From contig NZ_WKJN01000019.1 of NCBI RefSeq assembly GCF_009674495.1, positions 56,363 to 120,362 on the forward strand: a DNA stretch of 64,000 bases. Reading direction: 5' to 3'. The notes beneath the pieces are model-generated. The model did no database searches and was not told the DNA's origin. It saw nothing but the letters and a program-made list of their open reading frames with translations. This document shows, in pieces, positions 31,312-40,127 of this stretch. Numbering within the stretch: position 1 is the first letter of the stretch; each line of letters starts with the position of its first letter. This DNA comes from Duganella alba (GTDB lineage: Bacteria > Pseudomonadota > Gammaproteobacteria > Burkholderiales > Burkholderiaceae_D). The translations under genes and the position numbers were made by a program.

Positions 31312-34300
31312 TCAATGCCCTTCCAGTTGTGGGACGGCGTCAGGGGACGTCGCTTTGTGCTTGTCCAGGTACTGCGCCAGTTTGCGCACCAGCACATAGA
31401 ACACCGGCGTCAGGAACAGGCCGAAGAAGGTCACGCCCAGCATGCCGCCGAACACCGCCACGCCCATCGCATGGCGCATTTCCGAACCGGCGCCGTGCGA
31501 GAACACCAGCGGCAGCACGCCCATGATGAATGCGATCGACGTCATCAGGATAGGACGCAGGCGCAGGTGGCAGGCTTCCAGCGCGGCTTCCACCACGCTG
31601 CGGCCGTGGTGTTCCAGTTCGCGGGCAAACTCCACGATCAGGATGGCGTTCTTCGAGGCCAGGCCGACCAGCACGAACAGCGCGATCTGGGTGAAGATGT
31701 TGTTGTCGCCGGCGGTCAGCTTGACGCCCAGCAGCGCGCTCATGATCGACATCGGCACGATCAGAATCACGGCCAGCGGCAGCGTCCAGCTTTCGTACTG
31801 CGCTGCCAGCACCAGGAACACCAGCAGCACGCACAGCGGGAACACATAGATCATGGTGTTGCCGGCGATGGTGTCCTGGTAGGTCAGCTCGGTCCATTCG
31901 TAGCTCACGCCTTTCGGCAGCACTTCCCTGGCGAGCTTTTCCAGCGCGGCCTGGGCCTGGCCGGATGAGTAGCCCGGCGCCGGGCCGGCATTCAGGTCGG
32001 CCGCCACGTAGGCGTTGTAGCGCTGTACGCGGTCCGGGCCATAGCTGTCGGTGATACCCATCAGCGACGACAGCGGGATCATTTCACCCTTGTCGCTGCG
32101 GACCTTCATCTGGCCGACGTCTTCCACGCGCGAGCGGAACTGCGCGTCCGCCTGCACCCGCACCTGGTAGGTGCGGCCGAACTGGTTGAAGTCATTCACG
32201 TACAGCGAACCGAGATTGATCTGCAAGGTCTGGTAGATGGTTTCCAGCGGCACGCCCAGCTGCTTGGCGCGGTCACGGTCGATGTCGGCATACAGCTGCG
32301 GCACGTTGATCTGGTAGCCGGAGAACACGCCGGCCAGTTCCGGCGCGGCGCGGGCTTTTTCGACCAGCGCCTGCGTGGCCTTGTACAGCTCATCGTAACC
32401 GAGGTTGCCGCGATCCTCGACCATCATCTTGAAGCCGCCGATGGTGCCAAGACCGTTGACCGGCGGTGGCGGGAACACCATCACGAAGGCGTCCTGGATG
32501 GCGCCGGCGCGCTTGTTGATCTCTGCGGCGATGCCGGGCGCACTGACTTCCTTGGTGTTGCGCGTTTCCGGCGCCAGTTCGCCGACAAACACGATGCCGG
32601 AGTTCGGCGCGTTGGTCAGGTCATTGACGGACAGGCCCGGGAAGGCCACGGTGTTGCGCGCGCCCGGCACGCCGAGGGCGATGTCGGCGGTGCGGCGGAT
32701 CACGGACTCGGTGCGGTTCAGCGAAGCGGCATCCGGCAGCTGGGCGAAGCCGACCAGGTAGCCCTTGTCCTGCGACGGGATGAAGCCGCCCGGCACGAGG
32801 CGGAACAGCAGGGCGGCAAGCGCCACCAGCACCAGGTAGAAACCGACCGACAGCGATTTGCGGCTTAATACAGCCTTGACGCCGCCTTCGTAGTTCTTCG
32901 AGCTGCGGCCGAAGAAGTTGTTAAACCAGTGGAAGAAGCGGCCGAACAGTTTGTCCATCACGCGGGTCAGGGCATCCTTTGGCGCATCGTGTGGACGCAG
33001 CAGGGCGGCGGCCAGCGCCGGCGCCAGCGTCAGCGAGCTGAATGCCGAAATCACGGTGGAGATGGCGATGGTCAGCGCGAACTGGCGGTAGAACTGGCCG
33101 GTCAGGCCGGAGACGAAGGCGATCGGCACGAACACGGCGCACAGCACCAGCGCGATGGCGATGATCGGACCGCTGACTTCCTTCATTGCCTGCACCGTGG
33201 CGGCGCGCGGCGACAGGCCGGCGGCGATATTGCGCTCGACGTTTTCCACCACCACGATGGCGTCATCGACCACGATGCCGATCGCCAGCACCAGGCCGAA
33301 CAAAGTCAATGTGTTGATCGAGAAGCCGAAGCCCAGCATCACCGCGAACGTGCCCACCACCGACACCGGCACCGCCAGCAGCGGGATGATGGAAGCGCGC
33401 CAGGTTTGCAGGAACACGATCACCACCAGCACCACCAGCGCAATGGCTTCCAGCAGCGTGTGGATCACGGCCTTGATCGAATCGCGCACGAACATGGTCG
33501 GGTCATAGGCGACGCTGTATTCCACGCCTTTCGGGAAGTCCTTGCTCAGTTCCGCCATGCGGGCACGGACGTCGGCCGACAGTTGCAGGTCGTTGGAGCC
33601 GGGCGAGGCGAAGATGGCCAGCGCGGCGGCCGGCTTGTTGTCCAGCAGGGCGCGCAGCGCATACGAGCCGGAACCCATCTCGATGCGGGCGACGTCGCGC
33701 AGGCGGGTCAGGGCGCCGTCGGCGTTGGTGCGGACGATGATGTTGCCGAAGTCTTCCTCGGTTTTCAAACGGCCCTTGGTGTTGAGCGTCAGCTGGAAAT
33801 CGGCGTTCTTGGTCGGAGAGCCACCAACCACACCGGCGGCGACCTGCACGTTCTGCTCGCGGATGGCGCTGGCGACGTCGCCGGCCGTCATATTGCGGGC
33901 GGCCAGCTTCTGCGGATCGATCCAGATGCGCATGGCGTAATCGCCCGAGCCGAGAATCTGCACATCGCCCATGCCGGGAATGCGCGCCAGCTGGTCCTTG
34001 ACGTTGAGTACCGCGTAGTTGCGCAGGTAGAGTTCATCGTATGAGGAATCCGGCGACACCAGGTGCACCACCATGGTCAGGTTGGGCGAGGTCTTGACGG
34101 TGGTGACGCCGATCTGGCGTACTTCCTCCGGCAGGCGTGGCAGCGCGCGCTGCACGCGGTTCTGCACTTCGGTCTCGGCCTGCTGCACATTGGTGCCGAT
34201 GGCGAAGGTGACGGTCAGCTTGAGCGCGCCGTCCGAGGTGCTTTGCGAGGACATGTAGATCATGTGCTCGACGCCGTTGATCTGTTCCTCCAGCGGCGCG

Positions 34301-34491
34301 GCCACGGTTTCGGCGATGACCTTGGGATTGGCGCCAGGGTACTGCGCGCTGACCACCACCGAAGGCGGCACCACGTTCGGATACTCGGAAATCGGCAGGC
34401 GGAAGATGGCGATCAAGCCGCCGACGAAGATGATGATGGACAGTACCGCCGCGAAGATCGGCTTGTCCACGAAGAAGCGCGAGAAGTTCAT
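31312..34491 (-). CDS. Multidrug RND efflux pump, HAE-1 family (MexF-like)
   Basis: 1059 residues from ATG 34491 (AAAGGA upstream; a TTG lies two codons earlier). N-terminus MNFSRFFVDKPIFAAVLSI and LPISEYPNVVPPSVVV are close to MexF/BpeF as I recall them. TM4 has the proton-relay GIVVDDAIVVVEN, TM10 the lysine in LASKNAILIVEF. Twelve membrane segments with two large periplasmic loops. MexF-type pumps expel chloramphenicol, quinolones and trimethoprim; substrates here are inferred. The gene follows the adaptor stop by 2 nt and precedes the outer-membrane gene by 1 nt. Confidence 0.95.
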   Translation of the reverse strand: MNFSRFFVDKPIFAAVLSIIIFVGGLIAIFRLPISEYPNVVPPSVVVSAQYPGANPKVIAETVAAPLEEQINGVEHMIYMSSQSTSDGALKLTVTFAIGTNVQQAETEVQNRVQRALPRLPEEVRQIGVTTVKTSPNLTMVVHLVSPDSSYDELYLRNYAVLNVKDQLARIPGMGDVQILGSGDYAMRIWIDPQKLAARNMTAGDVASAIREQNVQVAAGVVGGSPTKNADFQLTLNTKGRLKTEEDFGNIIVRTNADGALTRLRDVARIEMGSGSYALRALLDNKPAAALAIFASPGSNDLQLSADVRARMAELSKDFPKGVEYSVAYDPTMFVRDSIKAVIHTLLEAIALVVLVVIVFLQTWRASIIPLLAVPVSVVGTFAVMLGFGFSINTLTLFGLVLAIGIVVDDAIVVVENVERNIAAGLSPRAATVQAMKEVSGPIIAIALVLCAVFVPIAFVSGLTGQFYRQFALTIAISTVISAFSSLTLAPALAAALLRPHDAPKDALTRVMDKLFGRFFHWFNNFFGRSSKNYEGGVKAVLSRKSLSVGFYLVLVALAALLFRLVPGGFIPSQDKGYLVGFAQLPDAASLNRTESVIRRTADIALGVPGARNTVAFPGLSVNDLTNAPNSGIVFVGELAPETRNTKEVSAPGIAAEINKRAGAIQDAFVMVFPPPPVNGLGTIGGFKMMVEDRGNLGYDELYKATQALVEKARAAPELAGVFSGYQINVPQLYADIDRDRAKQLGVPLETIYQTLQINLGSLYVNDFNQFGRTYQVRVQADAQFRSRVEDVGQMKVRSDKGEMIPLSSLMGITDSYGPDRVQRYNAYVAADLNAGPAPGYSSGQAQAALEKLAREVLPKGVSYEWTELTYQDTIAGNTMIYVFPLCVLLVFLVLAAQYESWTLPLAVILIVPMSIMSALLGVKLTAGDNNIFTQIALFVLVGLASKNAILIVEFARELEHHGRSVVEAALEACHLRLRPILMTSIAFIMGVLPLVFSHGAGSEMRHAMGVAVFGGMLGVTFFGLFLTPVFYVLVRKLAQYLDKHKATSPDAVPQLEGH

Positions 34492-34493
34492 GA

Positions 34494-35678
34494 TCAATGT
34501 CCTTTGCTGTCGGCTGCGGCGACCTTGGCGTCGGCTTGTTTGCCGTCCATGTCCACCAGTTGCGACGCCAGCGGCGCGCCCGGGTGCACGCGTTGCAGGC
34601 CGTTGACGACGATTTTTTCGCCGGCTTTCAGACCAGAGCGGACGATGCGCAGGCCGTCGGCGGTCTGGCCCAGCGCGACCTGGCGGTACTCGGCCTTGTT
34701 GTCCTTGTCGACCACGTAGACGAATTTGCGGCTCTGGTCCGTGCTCACCGCCTGGTCGTTGATCAGCACCGCGCTGTGCTGGCCGGCGCCGCCGGTTTCC
34801 ACCTGCACGCGGGCGAACAGGCCGGGCGCCAGCAGGTTGTCGCCATTGGCGAAGACGGCGCGCATGCGCACCGCGCCGCTGCGCGAGTCCAGCTGGTTGT
34901 CGACGAATTCCAGCTGGCCTTCATGCGGGAAGCCGGTTTCGTTGGCCAGGCCGATGCGCACCTTGACCGGATGGCCGCTGTGGGCGTGGGCGCCGACGTT
35001 CAGGTAGGTCGATTCGTCGCCGTCGAAGCTGGCGTAGATCTTGTCGTCGGAGACCATGGAAGTCAGCACGGCGGTCTGGTCGACCAGGTTGCCGATGGTG
35101 ATTTCCGCCTTGCCGACGCGGCCGTCGATCGGCGCCGTGACCTGGGTGTAGGACAGGTTCAGTTTCGCGGTTTCGTACTGGGCGGCGGCGGCGCGGGCGT
35201 TGGCGTCCAGCTCTTTCAGGCCGGAGGCGCGTTCGTCGTATTCGCGCTGGGCGATGGCTTTATCGGCCAGCAGTTTTTCGGCGCGGGCCAGTTCCAGGTG
35301 CGCCAGTTCTGCCTTGGCGCGGGCGGAGAGGGCGGCCGCTTCGGCGCGGTTGGCCTCCGCCTGGAACGGACGCGGGTCGATCACGAACAGCACCTGGCCC
35401 TTTTTGACCTTGCCGCCGGGCTGGATGTTGACTGCCGTGATGAAACCGCCGACGCGGGCGCGAATGTCGACCCGTTCGATGGATTCCAGGCGGCCGGAGA
35501 ATTCCTGGGTCGGCGTCACGCTGCGCTCGACCACCACGGCGGCGGTGATCGGTGCGCCTTCGGCGGCGGGCGCCGCCTTGCTGTTGGCGTCACCGCAGCC
35601 GCTGAGAAGGGCGGCGGTCAGGCCGCCTGCCGCCAATGCCGCCGCCAAGGCGCGCAGCTTGTAGTCTGTGAAGGGCAT
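34494..35678 (-). CDS. RND periplasmic adaptor (MexE-like membrane fusion protein)
   Basis: 394 residues from ATG 35678, preceded by AAGGATCTCTT. Lipobox LLSGC (Cys29) makes it a lipid-anchored adaptor. Lipoyl half VGGFITAVNIQPGGKVKKGQ (about 80-99), alpha-hairpin rich in Ala/Glu/Lys (about 105-165), second half YTQVTAPIDGRVGKAEI, barrel LLAPGLFARVQVE. First gene of a complete adaptor-pump-duct operon; a promoter is visible about 90 bp upstream and the 5' leader has a palindrome and a hairpin. Confidence 0.93.
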   Translation of the reverse strand: MPFTDYKLRALAAALAAGGLTAALLSGCGDANSKAAPAAEGAPITAAVVVERSVTPTQEFSGRLESIERVDIRARVGGFITAVNIQPGGKVKKGQVLFVIDPRPFQAEANRAEAAALSARAKAELAHLELARAEKLLADKAIAQREYDERASGLKELDANARAAAAQYETAKLNLSYTQVTAPIDGRVGKAEITIGNLVDQTAVLTSMVSDDKIYASFDGDESTYLNVGAHAHSGHPVKVRIGLANETGFPHEGQLEFVDNQLDSRSGAVRMRAVFANGDNLLAPGLFARVQVETGGAGQHSAVLINDQAVSTDQSRKFVYVVDKDNKAEYRQVALGQTADGLRIVRSGLKAGEKIVVNGLQRVHPGAPLASQLVDMDGKQADAKVAAADSKGH

Positions 35679-35698
35679 AAGAGATCCTTTTATTTTAA

Positions 35699-35750
35699 TG
35701 TGCATATGCACACTTTGAGGTAAAATTAAACCCCCTCAATAAAGAAGGGG
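35699..35750 (-). promoter_or_regulatory. Palindrome and hairpin in the leader of the MexEF-like operon
   Basis: TGTGCATATGCACA (35699-35712) is a perfect 14-bp palindrome 21 nt before the adaptor ATG. Further upstream, CCCCT and AGGGG (35732-35736, 35746-35750) form a 5-bp stem with a 9-nt loop followed by a T-rich run on the minus strand. Both lie inside the predicted 5' leader. They could be an operator for a MarR/TetR-type repressor and an attenuator-like stem; both roles are inferred. Confidence 0.4.
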
Positions 35751-35767
35751 CTGGCAAGTTAATTGTG

Positions 35768-35795
35768 ATTGTAATCGTCTCAATTAAAAAGTCAA
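35768..35795 (-). promoter_or_regulatory. Sigma-70-type promoter of the MexEF-OprN-like operon
   Basis: On the minus strand TTGACT (35795-35790), 16-nt spacer, TACAAT (35773-35768): five of six matches to each consensus hexamer. The predicted start near 35760 gives a leader of about 80 nt to the adaptor ATG at 35678. This is the best promoter match in the window. Confidence 0.6.
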
Positions 35796-35890
35796 CCAGA
35801 ATTTTCCGGAGGGTATCGAACCAATCGAACGGGAGAGCCGGTTCTTGTGTCAACGCGGTAGACTGCATGTTTTGAACAACAGGAGGCGCG

Positions 35891-36157
35891 ATGAGCCAGC
35901 AATGCCAGCACTTCAACCAGATCCGCACCCACCACGCCAACACCAATGGCTGCGAAGAGTGCCTGAAAACCGGCGACACCTGGGTCCATCTGCGCAAATG
36001 CCTGAGTTGCGGCCACGTCGGTTGCTGCGACCAGTCGAAGAACCGCCACGCCACCAAGCACTTCGAGCAAACCGGCCACGCCATGATGCAGTCGGCCCAG
36101 CCGGACGAGGAGTGGGGCTGGTGCTATATCGACCGCAAGATGTTCGACACCATCTGA
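35891..36157 (+). CDS. Stand-alone UBP-type zinc-finger protein
   Basis: 88 residues, entirely a UBP-type (ZnF-UBP) domain: CQHFNQI, CEECLKTGDTWVHLRKCLSC, GHVGCCD, HATKHFEQTGHAM supply the Cys/His ligands. In eukaryotes this domain binds ubiquitin's C-terminal GG. In bacteria it occurs as small single-domain proteins of unknown function; there is no ubiquitin system visible here. CAGGAGGCGCG gives an excellent ribosome site. It ends one base before the convergent MFS exporter gene. Cytoplasmic, no signal. Confidence 0.9.
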   Translation: MSQQCQHFNQIRTHHANTNGCEECLKTGDTWVHLRKCLSCGHVGCCDQSKNRHATKHFEQTGHAMMQSAQPDEEWGWCYIDRKMFDTI

Positions 36158-36158
36158 G

Positions 36159-37592
36159 TCAGGCGTCGATCCAGCGCCAGGCGCAGGCCGCGCTGGCCAG
36201 GGCGGTGACGGCGCAGGCCAGCGCCGCCACGTGAAAGGCGTCCAGCAGCGCCGCGCCTTGCGCGCTCAGTACCGACGCCAGTAGCGCCGTGGTGAACAGA
36301 CCGCCGGCGCGCGCCACTGCGCTATTAAAGCCGGAGGCGACGCCGCTATGGCCGGCATCCACCGACGACAGCACGGCCGTGGTCAACGGCGCCACCGCGA
36401 CCGCCATGCCGATGGCGATCACCAGCATGGCCGGCAGCGTGGTGGTCCAGTAGCTGCCGCCGCCGATCCGCATCGACAGCATGAAACCGGCGGCGACGAT
36501 AATCGGCCCGGCCGTCAACGGCAGTCGTGGTCCCAGCTTGCCGGCCAGCCGGCCCATGGTGGACGAGGCGAGCGCGATCACCACCGGCAGCGGCAGCAGG
36601 GCGGCGCCGGCCGCACTGGCCGAGTAGTGGTCGTATTCGATCAGCACGAAGGGCAGCACCAGCAGCAGCGCGCCCAGCGCGCCATACAGCAGGAAGGTCA
36701 TCAGATTCAGGCCGCTGAAGCTGTGCGAGCGGAATAGCGACAGCGGCAGCATGGCGCTGTCGCCGGCGCGCTGTTCGACGCGCAGGAACAGCAGCATCAG
36801 CACAATGCCGGCGGCGATTGCCAGGCCGGATTGCCAGTGCAGGCCGGCGCCGCTGGTGGCCACCGTCAGGCCCCAGGTGAGTGCGCCCAGTCCGACGCTG
36901 GCCGTGGCGGCGCCTGAAATGTCCAGCGTGGCGCCGGCCGCCTGCTGCTCGTCGCGCAGGTAGCGCAGGGCGAGGAAGATCGCCGCTGCCGCCAGCGGCA
37001 GGTTGATGAAGAAAATCGCGCGCCAGCCGGTGACGTCGACCAGCCAGCCGCCCAGCAGGGGGCCGATGGCGCCGGCCGCCGCGCCCACCGCGGCCCAGAT
37101 GCCGATGGCGCGGCCGCGCGCTTCACCTTCAAAGTGCGTGCCGAGGATGGCCAGGCTGTTGGGCATCAGCAGCGCGGCGCCCACGCCCTGCGCGATGCGT
37201 CCGGCGACCAGCAGACCGGCCGATGGCGCCAGCGCGCACAAGGCGGAGGCCAGCGCGAACAGACTCACGCCCAGCACCAGTATGCGTCGTCGGCCGAAGC
37301 GGTCTCCGGCCGCGCCGCCCAGCAGCAACAGGGCGCTCAGCGGCAGCAGGTAGCCGTTGATGATCCACGACAGCACGCCGCCGTCGGCATTCAGGCTGCG
37401 GCCGATGGCCGGCAGGCCGACGTTCACTACCGATCCGTCGATGAATGCCAGGCTGGAGGCCAGTATGGTGGTGGCCAGCACGATGCGCGGATGATCGGTT
37501 GCCGACGTGCTTGCAGTCGCGCCGGCCGGCAGGGTGGCGGCTGCGGCGGCTGCGATGGCGCGGTCGCAGCCCTGGTGCGGCGCGGCGCTCAT
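36159..37592 (-). CDS. MFS drug exporter, DHA2 (EmrB/QacA-like) family
   Basis: 477-codon frame from ATG 37592; the in-frame start at 37667 overlaps the start region of the divergent glycosidase and lacks a ribosome site. About fourteen membrane segments after a soluble Ala/Thr-rich N-terminus of about 35 residues. Motifs: FIDGSVVNVGLPAIGRSL in TM1, GDRFGRRRIL in loop 2-3, GRIAQGVGAALLMPNSLAIL in TM4, GPLLGGWLVDVTGWRAIFF in TM5-6. Probably proton-driven export of organic toxicants. No adjacent regulator; the divergent gene is the GH127-like enzyme, 132 bp away. Confidence 0.88.
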   Translation of the reverse strand: MSAAPHQGCDRAIAAAAAATLPAGATASTSATDHPRIVLATTILASSLAFIDGSVVNVGLPAIGRSLNADGGVLSWIINGYLLPLSALLLLGGAAGDRFGRRRILVLGVSLFALASALCALAPSAGLLVAGRIAQGVGAALLMPNSLAILGTHFEGEARGRAIGIWAAVGAAAGAIGPLLGGWLVDVTGWRAIFFINLPLAAAAIFLALRYLRDEQQAAGATLDISGAATASVGLGALTWGLTVATSGAGLHWQSGLAIAAGIVLMLLFLRVEQRAGDSAMLPLSLFRSHSFSGLNLMTFLLYGALGALLLVLPFVLIEYDHYSASAAGAALLPLPVVIALASSTMGRLAGKLGPRLPLTAGPIIVAAGFMLSMRIGGGSYWTTTLPAMLVIAIGMAVAVAPLTTAVLSSVDAGHSGVASGFNSAVARAGGLFTTALLASVLSAQGAALLDAFHVAALACAVTALASAACAWRWIDA

Positions 37593-37724
37593 GGTGCTCC
37601 GTGAACGGTGGCCGGGACGCTGCGGCCTTGTGCAGAATTCGTCATTTTTCGTGCTCCTGTCATGCAAGACGTGGGCGATTGGACGGGGTACATTATTGGG
37701 ATACTAATCCAATTCAGGAAATCC

Positions 37725-40127
37725 ATGCGCGCCTTGTCCTCGTTCCATCATCGCCGACTGGTGCTGCGCGGCGCCGCCGGCCTGGGATTGATCTCCGGCT
37801 GGAACGCCGCCACGGCTACCGCCAGCGCCGCCGCATCGTCCGGCAGCAGCGTTCCCGCCGCCGCCAAGGCCGTACCGCTGTCGGCGGTGCGGTTGCTGCC
37901 TTCCGTGTACCTGGATGCGGTGCAGGCCAACCAGGCCTATTTGTTGCGCCTGAGCGCCAACCGCTTCCTGCACAACTACCACCTCTTCGCCGGCCTGCCG
38001 GTCAAGGGGGCGATCTACGGCGGCTGGGAATCCGACACCATCGCCGGCGAAGGTCTGGGCCATTATCTGTCCGCGCTGTCGCTGATGTACGCGCAAACCG
38101 GCACGCCGGCGCTGAAGCCGCGCATCGACTACATCGTGGCGGAACTGGCGCGCGTGCAGCAGGCGCAGGGTGACGGCTACGCGGCCGGCTTCATGCGCAA
38201 GCGCAAGGACGGAACGGTGGTGGATGGCAAGGAGATCTTCCCCGAGATCATGCGCGGCGAGATCCGCTCGGCGGGTTTCGACCTGAATGGCTGCTGGGTG
38301 CCGCTGTATAACTGGCACAAGGTGTTCGCCGGCCTGTTCGACGCGCAGACCTATGCCGGCAACGACCAGGCGCTGCAAGTGGCGCTGGGCCTGGCCGGCT
38401 ACATCGACAAGGTGTTCGCCGCGCTGAACGACGAGCAGGTGCAGCAGGTGCTGGCCTGCGAACATGGCGGCATCAACGAAAGCTTCGCCGAACTGTATGC
38501 GCGCACGCAGGACAAGCGCTGGCTGGCATTGGCGCAGCGCCTGTATCACACCAAGGTGCTGCTGCCGCTGACGCAGGGCCGTGACGAACTGGCCAACCTG
38601 CACTCCAACACGCAGATCCCCAAGCTGATCGGCCTGGCGCGCCTGCACGAACTGACCGGCCGCCAGAGCGACGCCAAAGCGGTGGACTTTTTCTGGAAGC
38701 GCGTCACGCAACACCACAGCTACGTCATCGGCGGCAACGGCGACCGCGAATACTTCTCGGCGCCGGACAGTATCGCCGCCCACATCACCGAGCAGACCTG
38801 CGAAGCCTGCTGCAGCTACAACATGCTGAAGATGACGCGCCACCTTTACAGCTGGGCGCCGGATGCTGCCTACTTCGACTACTACGAGCGCACCCACCTG
38901 AACCACATCCTGGCGCACCAGAATCCGCGTACAGGCATGTTCACGTACATGACGCCATTGATGTCCGGCGTGGCGCGCGAGTACTCCAGCGAAGAGAATG
39001 ACTTCTGGTGCTGCGTATTGTCCGGCATGGAGAGTCACGCCAAGCATGGCGATTCGATCTACTGGGAGAATGGCGACACGCTGTTCGTCAACCTGTACAT
39101 CCCGTCGACCGTGGACTGGAAAGCCGCAGCCGCCAGACTGGAACTGAATACACGCTATCCGTTTGAAGGCGACATCGATCTCAAGGTGCGCCGGCTGGCG
39201 GGACAGCGGTACTTCACCGTGGCGCTGCGCATCCCGGCCTGGGCGTCGCGGCACACGGTACTGGTCAACGGCAAGCCGCACGTGGCGACAAAGGACAAGG
39301 GCTATGTGCTGATACGCCGCCGCTGGAAGGCCGGCGACAGCGTGCGCCTGTCGCTGCCGCTGGATCTGCGGCTGGAAGCGGCAGCCGGCAACGACCACGT
39401 GGTGGCGCTGCTGCGCGGTCCGATGGTGCTGGCCGCCGACCTGGGCGCGGCCGACAAGCCGTTCGGCGGACTGGCGCCGGCGCTGGTGGGCGCCAACATC
39501 CTTGGCGCTTTTGCGGAAGCGGACAAGCGCCAGGCCGTGTATCGCAGCGTGGGCAGCGGCCGGCCGGGCGACATGAAGTTCACGCCATTCTTCTCGCAGT
39601 ACGAACGGCGCGCGGCGGTCTACTTCAACGCTTACACGGAAGAGGAATGGGCGGCGTCGGAGGTGGCGTTCCGCAAGGAGGAGGCGCGGCTCAAGGATTT
39701 GTCGGACCGCTCGTTGGACGTGATGCACCTCGGGGAAATGCAGCCGGAACGCGACCACGACCTGCAATCGGATATTTCATACCCGGTGTCCTACCGTGGC
39801 CGCAACGGCCGCGATGCGCGCACCGGCGGCTACTTCAGCTTCCGCATGAAGTGCGCCAACGGGCCTCTGGTATTGCAGGCGAGCTATTGGGGCGAGGAGC
39901 GCAACCGCGATTTCTATATCAGCATCGATGGCGAACGCATCGCCCACGTCAAGCTGGATGGCAGCAACCCTGGCGTGTTCATAGACCAGGAATATGCAGT
40001 GCCGGAGCGCCTCACCACCGGCAAGGCCAGCGTGGTGGTGCGCTTCGATCCGGAACCGGGCCACACGGCCGGCCCCGTGTTCGGCGTGCGGCTGTTCACG
40101 CAACAGCGCGCCGTTACTTCTTCTTGA
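37725..40127 (+). CDS. GH127/GH146-like beta-L-arabinofuranosidase (DUF1680 family), TAT-type signal
   Basis: 800 residues from ATG 37725 (CAGGA upstream). The N-terminus HRRLVLRGAAGLGLISG resembles a twin-arginine signal, so export folded to the periplasm is likely. The (alpha/alpha)6-barrel region spans about 50-480. The cysteine-glutamate active site expected for the family is seen as EQTCEACCSYNMLKMTRHLY and, later, FWCCVLSGMESHAKHGDSIYW, where three Cys and a Glu may coordinate zinc. A beta-sandwich C-terminus follows. It removes terminal L-arabinofuranose from plant arabinans or glycoproteins. The exact family (127 versus 146) is not settled here. Its 3' end overlaps the convergent AsmA gene by 14 bp. 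Confidence 0.82.
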   Translation: MRALSSFHHRRLVLRGAAGLGLISGWNAATATASAAASSGSSVPAAAKAVPLSAVRLLPSVYLDAVQANQAYLLRLSANRFLHNYHLFAGLPVKGAIYGGWESDTIAGEGLGHYLSALSLMYAQTGTPALKPRIDYIVAELARVQQAQGDGYAAGFMRKRKDGTVVDGKEIFPEIMRGEIRSAGFDLNGCWVPLYNWHKVFAGLFDAQTYAGNDQALQVALGLAGYIDKVFAALNDEQVQQVLACEHGGINESFAELYARTQDKRWLALAQRLYHTKVLLPLTQGRDELANLHSNTQIPKLIGLARLHELTGRQSDAKAVDFFWKRVTQHHSYVIGGNGDREYFSAPDSIAAHITEQTCEACCSYNMLKMTRHLYSWAPDAAYFDYYERTHLNHILAHQNPRTGMFTYMTPLMSGVAREYSSEENDFWCCVLSGMESHAKHGDSIYWENGDTLFVNLYIPSTVDWKAAAARLELNTRYPFEGDIDLKVRRLAGQRYFTVALRIPAWASRHTVLVNGKPHVATKDKGYVLIRRRWKAGDSVRLSLPLDLRLEAAAGNDHVVALLRGPMVLAADLGAADKPFGGLAPALVGANILGAFAEADKRQAVYRSVGSGRPGDMKFTPFFSQYERRAAVYFNAYTEEEWAASEVAFRKEEARLKDLSDRSLDVMHLGEMQPERDHDLQSDISYPVSYRGRNGRDARTGGYFSFRMKCANGPLVLQASYWGEERNRDFYISIDGERIAHVKLDGSNPGVFIDQEYAVPERLTTGKASVVVRFDPEPGHTAGPVFGVRLFTQQRAVTSS

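Noticed and set aside
37704..39767. Minus-strand frame of 687 codons opposite the glycosidase
   Set aside because: No recognisable domain, low-complexity Val/His/Gln content and a perfect mirror of GH127-like coding.
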